The position numbers and the translations under genes are program-made. This document shows positions 61,401-64,000 of a DNA stretch of 64,000 nucleotides, piece by piece. The notes beneath the pieces are model-generated. The model had not been told where the DNA came from. It did not search any database and was given only the letters and a program-made list of their open reading frames with translations. Source of the DNA: Molanna angustata (Eukaryota; Arthropoda; Insecta; Trichoptera; Molannidae); contig OY754981.1 of assembly GCA_963576475.1 (NCBI GenBank), forward strand, positions 26,450,132 through 26,514,131, read 5' to 3'. Each line of letters opens with the position of its first letter. Position 1 is the stretch's first letter.

Positions 61401-62958
61401 ATCCAAATTGTGGAATACAGGTCAGCCTAAAATCGATATTCATTTCATATAGACGTGCTAATAAGAAATCCAAAAAAAACAGCATTATCTTGCACATGCA
61501 ACAACTTAAAAAAATTAAGATTCCTGGTAAATACAGCACCCTGTTAACATGGTTGAAGAATCGCCAATAGTTTTGAGTGTTGTCAGCTTACTCTTACTTA
61601 CATATTTTCTTACAGTAAACGAGATCTTCATGGGAAATATCCTCGACCAGCAGGACTTAAGCCTAAATCCTTTGATCCAAAGAGTCTGGTTGAATCCCTA
61701 TATCTGCGCCATACAGGAACTGAAAGTCAGAGTGTGCTGGAATATTTTGATCGCGAAGTAAGAAGGTATTCGCACAAGAACTAAAAAACAACTCTTTCTC
61801 TAAAAACAACGCCCCACACATCAGTCTCGTCTCACCTAAAAAGGCACTACATTCAGAATGGGCGGTGAACCTCATTGCTGAACTATGTGAGATGTTATTT
61901 TGCCTGTTATATTTTCGATTACCCGGTTTTTACGGAACATCCGAAAGTTTTGCTTAAGCGTCTGCTCCTAAACATCCAGCTTTAATTTGATACCACACTT
62001 GTTGTTTTGATTTCAACCTGTGCTTACATAAATTGACTCAACCCTAATAGTAGAAAGCGAGTAATTTAATAATAGTTTAATGACTCCATTACGTTTACGA
62101 GTACGTTGTTCCTAAGGGGTCGCTGACCGTCGAATTCGACCAAAGTATACACATATATACATAATATGTAACACAATCGCGTGTTTGTATTTTTGTTTTA
62201 GCACGACACTCGTGTGGTGTGTCATTTCTGTTTGTTTGGCCACAACCAACTCTAACATTCATTCATTCAATCATTCATGCGAGAATATTCGTCAACCAGA
62301 TGAGGCGAAGCTGTCACAACAGACATTCAATCATTTCGTCTCAACTTCAAATGGATGGTTTATTTACAACATTTGGAAAATTATAATATGAGATGATTCG
62401 TCAACTAGCCTAGTCAAATGGTACAGCGAAACTTACATTAAATGGAGTACGTATTAATAATTTTCGGAAATAAGTTTAGGACCACTAATGGAACAACAAC
62501 CCTCAGAAACTAGGCTCACAAAATGTCTGTCAAAAAATGCGACTATTTCGGCGATAAAAATCGCTGTATACGCTTTTAAAGAAATTGAAATTCGCTACAA
62601 AATGTTAAGTATATAGTTATCGAGATACGACTTTTCAAAGATTCTAATTTTTCCAAAAAGTTAAAATTCCAAGATTTTTTAAAATTAACTTTTTGAAGGT
62701 TCGCAACTTGCCTGCATACAATTACATGGACAGAAATCTGATAAAATTTTAGAGAATTCTAGGTCTGATACATGGATAGATAAAGTAGATAGGTAGGTAG
62801 GTATAATTAGACTCACGTCTTGGTTCCTGTTCCACGACCGATTCCAGGAAGTCCTGAGGAGTCATGTATAGTTGGCCATCATACTGCACGGAGGCAAACT
62901 TGATGAAGCGACGCTCCCGAGATGTCAGTTTCACGGCGCGCGCCAATGTCTCGTCGGG
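43347..62958 (-). CDS. MICU3: Mitochondrial calcium uptake protein 3-like (MICU3), exons in window
   Basis: Nine exons on the - strand (62958-62817, 60196-60086, 57702-57655, 56770-56688, 53061-52966, 47648-47348, 45391-45164, 44355-44198, 43418-43347) join in consistent phase. The protein contains QLYMTPQDFLESV, TPPLNQGSSQMFRNL, GIISYTEYLFLLSILTKPQS and two canonical EF-hands (DTDGNQRVDKNE and DEDGDGLLSYKE). It ends RLHRGFK-SYAKNEGWEAFK. The order and motifs match MICU3 better than MICU1 (HFFGKKG, FLNNLEDF, SYKEFI.IMKDRLHRGF). MICU proteins sit in the mitochondrial intermembrane space and gate the uniporter MCU by calcium. The exon(s) with the transit peptide lie right of the window. Introns of 0.8-5.3 kb contain MITEs, a hAT element, a CR1-like LINE end and a minisatellite. 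Confidence 0.93.
43685..44088. mobile_element. pogo/Tigger-like MITE remnant with an IR-4 insertion
   Basis: Begins CAGTAGACCCTCGGTAATTCGACC, a typical pogo-group terminus. The right side retains TTCGACAAATTGGATAATCC. It lies in the last MICU3 intron. The right terminus is unclear. Confidence 0.5.
43835..43954. mobile_element. Short MITE, family IR-4, copy 2
   Basis: TTCGCCAAACAACTTGAACG…GTTCAAGATGTTTGGCTA, about 120 bp and homologous to 3301-3420. Nested in the pogo-like remnant. Confidence 0.75.
44198..44355 (-). CDS. MICU3: MICU3 exon with C-terminal EF-hand
   Basis: 158 bp. It encodes EFQRAVKICTG, HHLVSTVFAIFDEDGDGLLS and YKEFIAIMKDRLHRGFK. EF-hand ligands are at D1, D3, D5, S9 and E12. 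Acceptor AATTCCAG, donor GTAAAA. Confidence 0.94.
44430..44493 (+). repeat. SINE family 1 tail fragment
   Basis: Contains only the 3' tail (CCAGAATGTGGCAACTTGTT…GTTAAATTAATATTTGACAT) of the family seen at 5355, 42752 and 63817. It is a 5'-truncated copy. Confidence 0.7.
44533..44723. mobile_element. Foldback MITE IR-2, copy 3
   Basis: 191-bp near-perfect hairpin, CTGGGGGGCAAG…CTTGCCCCCCAG, in a MICU3 intron. Confidence 0.92.
45164..45391 (-). CDS. MICU3: MICU3 exon
   Basis: 228 bp. It encodes HDTISEVDFAKILLRYTYLD, DEKGITFEEFKVFCQFLNNL and MYTLADRPISK. Acceptor TTATCTTCCAG, donor GTACAT. Confidence 0.93.
45521..47163. mobile_element. 1.6-kb non-autonomous hAT-type element
   Basis: The termini CAGGGCCGGATAAA and TTTATCCGGCCCTG are flanked by a perfect 8-bp duplication GTAATATT (45513-45520 and 47164-47171). 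No transposase frame is visible. Internal sequence is AT-rich apart from a short block near 47010-47055. Lies in a MICU3 intron. Confidence 0.92.
47348..47648 (-). CDS. MICU3: MICU3 exon
   Basis: 301 bp, acceptor ATATTTGCAG, weak donor GTTATT. It encodes MEKIFSYAWKGKRG, a Pro/Ser/Thr-rich linker (about 45 residues) and VHFFGKKGTNELKYEGFRKF through ELEFNEFSK. Confidence 0.92.
47649..48710. other. MICU3 intron sequence, nothing recognised
   Basis: AT-rich; no exon-like segment or repeat identified. Confidence 0.5.
48717..49035 (-). mobile_element. MITE family IR-5, copy D
   Basis: Inverted copy running from CATAGATTTTCATATAATATA to TCTAGTATATTATATGGAAA, with the internal GTTGCCAACCAAGAAATCAA and CATGACTCACTCATTGCACG blocks. 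Confidence 0.8.
49862..50431 (-). mobile_element. MITE family IR-5, copy E, with insertion and internal duplication
   Basis: The ends CCATAGATTTTTATTATAAT and TATTATATAAAAATCTATG enclose the usual blocks. At 49998-50153 a short retroelement with a T-rich end is inserted, flanked by AATGT. About 70 bp at 50200-50325 is tandemly duplicated. Confidence 0.75.
49998..50153 (-). mobile_element. Short retroposon inserted in the IR-5 MITE
   Basis: About 155 bp flanked by AATGT direct repeats, with a T-rich left end (A-rich tail on the - strand) and GCCTCACTAGGCAAAAGCCTGT. It is probably a truncated SINE or LINE tail. Confidence 0.5.
50432..51900. other. MICU3 intron sequence, nothing recognised
   Basis: AT-rich; only a SINE-like tail fragment near 51165-51195 (CTTGCAAGGAAGTGTTTATT). 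Confidence 0.45.
51901..52425. repeat. 21/23-bp minisatellite
   Basis: About two dozen units of GAGGCACTTGCCAGGGA[GC/AC]AA. Two variants, 21 bp (…GGGAGCAA) and 23 bp (…GGGAACAAAA), often alternate. The left-most units are diverged. All six frames stay open for 100-150 codons because the repeat lacks stops; this is not evidence of a gene. A diverged relative (CAGGAATGAGAGTATTCC…) continues at about 52620-52860. Confidence 0.95.
52620..52862. repeat. Diverged about 40-bp tandem repeat
   Basis: Four to six units of 'cagc.ctcgtcaagaatgagagtattcctcatgtaaaaaat', adjoining the minisatellite. Confidence 0.75.
52966..53061 (-). CDS. MICU3: MICU3 probable in-frame (cassette) exon
   Basis: 96 bp, phase 0 to 0, acceptor TTATTTTGCTAG and consensus donor GTAAGT. 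It encodes 32 residues (LLALVCNSAQAKIRAKDIAP, then a Pro/Lys-rich end). GC content is clearly above its surroundings. Skipping or including it keeps frame between the EF-hand exon and the following exon (MEKIFSYAWKGKRG). Homology was not recognised, so it is called from splice signals, phase and composition. Confidence 0.65.
53082..55185. other. MICU3 intron sequence with a small local duplication
   Basis: Mostly AT-rich. At about 54031-54110 a 45-bp block (GGCAACG.GTGTAGTTTCAGT…CTATCACTAGAGG) is repeated twice. No gene is recognised. Confidence 0.45.
55199..55550 (-). pseudogene. Non-LTR retrotransposon ORF2 C-terminal fragment
   Basis: The - strand frame reads NNWQEYWNISSKFKGKYYAS, PKVPWF, MCIGHCCIKTHLLKLN, CDCGLEEETLNHIFFNC. 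This W…Y…PWF…RmriGH…L…C.CG.eETl.HI.f.C order is the RNase H/C-terminal region of jockey-like LINEs. It ends at TAA near 55199. Confidence 0.78.
56258..56425 (+). pseudogene. Possible RTE-like LINE tail fragment
   Basis: The frame contains GRQKKLETDPAS and AMRADPKSNMGER, reminiscent of RTE-type C-termini (GRP-KRW … RADPK…W). Stops interrupt it. Confidence 0.35.
56688..56770 (-). CDS. MICU3: MICU3 exon with first EF-hand
   Basis: 83 bp. It encodes PQSGFRIAFNMFDTDGNQRV then DKNEFLV; the loop D-T-D-G-N-Q-R-V-D-K-N-E has all calcium-ligand positions. Donor GTAAGT. Confidence 0.93.
57655..57702 (-). CDS. MICU3: MICU3 exon (48 bp)
   Basis: Acceptor TTTTTGTTACAG, donor GTAAGT. It encodes GIISYTEYLFLLSILT. 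It is short but has consensus splice sites and is highly typical of the family. Confidence 0.92.
59120..59637 (-). pseudogene. CR1/L2-like LINE 3' end (RT C-terminus)
   Basis: 157 codons. MDYCNGIYANLPKLELNQLQ, FNAAARLITGAAKFSHI, LHWLKVPERIQYKLCLLTFK, MAPTYLSDF, FGDRVFAVAGPASWNKLPPE and FRKHLKTHFF match the conserved post-RT region of CR1/Jockey LINEs. The stop is followed by a GC-rich 3' UTR (GAGGTGAGGTTATC…GGCGCTATAAA). 5'-truncated, in a MICU3 intron. Confidence 0.88.
60086..60196 (-). CDS. MICU3: MICU3 exon
   Basis: 111 bp, phase 1 to phase 1, acceptor CTTTTTCAG, donor GTTTGC. It encodes RLKRKTLTLKEIEKLHDTTP and QMFRNLRDK. The translation must be taken in this phase; the longer open frame here is a shadow. 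Confidence 0.9.
61332..61784 (+). CDS. Candidate small gene nested in the MICU3 5' intron (two 3' exons)
   Basis: The terminal exon at 61616-61784 (acceptor ATTTTCTTACAG, stop TAA 61782) encodes KRDLHGKYPRPAGLKPKSFD, then PKSLVESLYLRHTGTESQSV and LEYFDREVRRYSHKN. A possible preceding exon, 61332-61370 (acceptor TTTTTCTACACAG, donor GTAAGT), joins in matching phase. The terminal exon's codon use and composition look coding. I do not recognise the protein, and the upstream exon structure and start codon are unresolved. Several other frames and donor choices are possible. The strand is opposite to MICU3. Confidence 0.4.
61815..61880. repeat. Interspersed repeat fragment shared with 35455-35516
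   Basis: CAGTCTCGTCTCACCTAAAA…ACATTCAGAATGGGCGGTGA is about 85% alike in both places. The element type is unknown. Confidence 0.55.
62817..62958 (-). CDS. MICU3: MICU3 exon (first in window)
   Basis: 142 bp, acceptor TTTTCAG, donor GTGAGT. It encodes PDETLARAVKLTSRERRFIK through VEQEPR, including the MTPQDF motif. Confidence 0.93.
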
Positions 62959-63217
62959 CTGAAAATAAAAAGTGAAAACATATAGAAACTACACATACAC
63001 ACCCAAAATACATAGTAGAAGAATAAATGGGCAGTTAGTTAAAAAGAAGACGTTAAAAGAATTTAATAGGTTTGTTTCTTGGTCTTTAAAGCACTATAGT
63101 TATCGGTTATCGCCGTACATTTAGAGAAATCACGTGGGTGCGCATGAAATCACGCAGACGACACTTGTTTTTTTTCTTGGATGGTTTGATCACGTGTGTG
63201 CGCAAACTGTCCTCCTT

Positions 63218-63332
63218 CAGGGGGGCAAGTTTGGTTGACCGTCGAAATAAAACCATCTTTGTTGACCCATATCATGATATGGGTAATCACTAAGGTTTTG
63301 ATTTCGCCGGTCGAATCAGACTTGCCCCCCAG
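63218..63332. mobile_element. Foldback MITE IR-2, copy 4 (internally deleted)
   Basis: About 115 bp: keeps the CAGGGGGGCAAG and CTTGCCCCCCAG ends and the first about 50 bp of each arm, but the central part including 'tctttagatgtcat' is gone. Confidence 0.85.
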
Positions 63333-63445
63333 GTCGAAAAATTTCAAGATGCATAAAGATATCTATCTATACATTGGATAGCATCCGCTTACCTCTCCTA
63401 GCTTTGCATTGCGTTTCCAATATAATAATCAATTAATTCTGCATC

Positions 63446-63530
63446 TTAAAATAATAATAAACACTTCCTTGCACTCTGTGCAATTGGCGAGTTAATTGCC
63501 AAATGACAATATCTTCCAACGAACCAGTTT
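63446..63530 (-). repeat. SINE family 2 tail fragment
   Basis: AATAATAATAAACACTTCCT…GAGTTAATTGCCAAATGACA matches the tail of the 37096-37325 copy. Confidence 0.6.
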
Positions 63531-63816
63531 ACGATTCGTTTACAGTCTTCGTCAACGATTGGAAAATTAGCCGAAATAAATAGGATGCACATCACTAAAT
63601 TCTGCAATCGTGCATTTGTTGTAGCAGGCATTAATGCATGGAGTAGGCTCCCACATATCCTAAGGTAAACTGAAAATTATATTTCTTTTGGACAATATCT
63701 CAAAATACATATTTTACGCAAATCTTATCAATGAGTATTTACTATATTATGGGTATTTTTTGATGAATGGACTATGTATCTGACCATTCTGATTGTTGAT
63801 TGTTGAGATATATTGT

Positions 63817-64000
63817 CGGGTTTCGTGGTTCGGTTGGTTAGATATTATATAGCACTCGAGCCAAAGGTTCCGGGTTCAATTCCAGACGGAGACACAGTTT
63901 TCAAATGTGTTTTCAGTCTGAATCTGTGAGACGATTAACATCATACATGGAGGGTCACCAGAATGTGGAAACTTCTTCTGGGTTCGTGTTAAATTCATAT
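63817..64000 (+). mobile_element. tRNA-derived SINE (family 1), copy at the window edge
   Basis: tRNA-like head (CGTGGTTCGGTTGGTTAGAT, B-box GGGTTCAATTCC), then GGAGACACAG, the 'ttcagtctgaatctgtgagacg' middle and the tail CCAGAATGTGGAAACTTCTT. It continues to the last base, so the 3' end may lie outside. Confidence 0.8.

Overview
This is a very AT-rich, gene-poor animal nuclear window, almost certainly from an insect. Coding exons are short and separated by kilobase-scale introns with GT/AG splice sites. The transposon mix (BEL/Pao, Penelope-like, Tc1/mariner, hAT, RTE- and CR1-like non-LTR elements, tRNA-derived SINEs, many foldback MITEs) is typical of insects. The order cannot be fixed from sequence alone.

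Host genes, left to right. (1) A terminal coding exon on the + strand (7133-7243) of an unrecognised gene, followed by about 7 kb of AT-rich DNA that looks like a very long 3' UTR. (2) A three-exon C9orf85/DUF2039 homolog on the - strand (26123 down to 15224), whose second intron (about 10 kb) holds a stack of nested mobile elements. (3) A single-exon heparanase-like GH79 gene on the + strand (33109-34611) with both catalytic glutamates. (4) A mitochondrial calcium uptake protein of the MICU3 type on the - strand. Nine exons were reconstructed between 62958 and 43347, and the 5' exon(s) lie beyond the right edge. A candidate small gene lies on the opposite strand inside the MICU3 5' intron (about 61332-61784).

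Mobile DNA dominates the rest. At 15.8-24.4 kb a 535-bp unit occurs as two direct and about two inverted copies. A 6.4-kb BEL/Pao retrotransposon with apparently identical 255-bp LTRs and a GCAAT target duplication is inserted in it, and that element is in turn split by a 180-bp hairpin MITE flanked by AAT. At 27.6-29.0 kb a truncated Penelope-like element keeps a GIY-YIG domain between two 405-bp inverted arms, each with a hammerhead-ribozyme motif. At 29.1-32.3 kb there are two Tc1/mariner-type elements: one is a deletion derivative carrying a MITE, the other a dead transposase interrupted by a solo LTR with GCAC duplications. Two hAT-type elements with perfect 8-bp target duplications lie at 42.4 and 45.5 kb. 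Long simple or tandem arrays are at 36.4/37.8 kb (inverted pair), 38.3 kb (AT)n and 51.9-52.4 kb (21/23-bp minisatellite). Several foldback families occur two to five times.

The host genes show no evident functional link to one another. The layout is a gene-poor region in which introns and intergenic DNA have been expanded by repeated, in part very recent, transposition.
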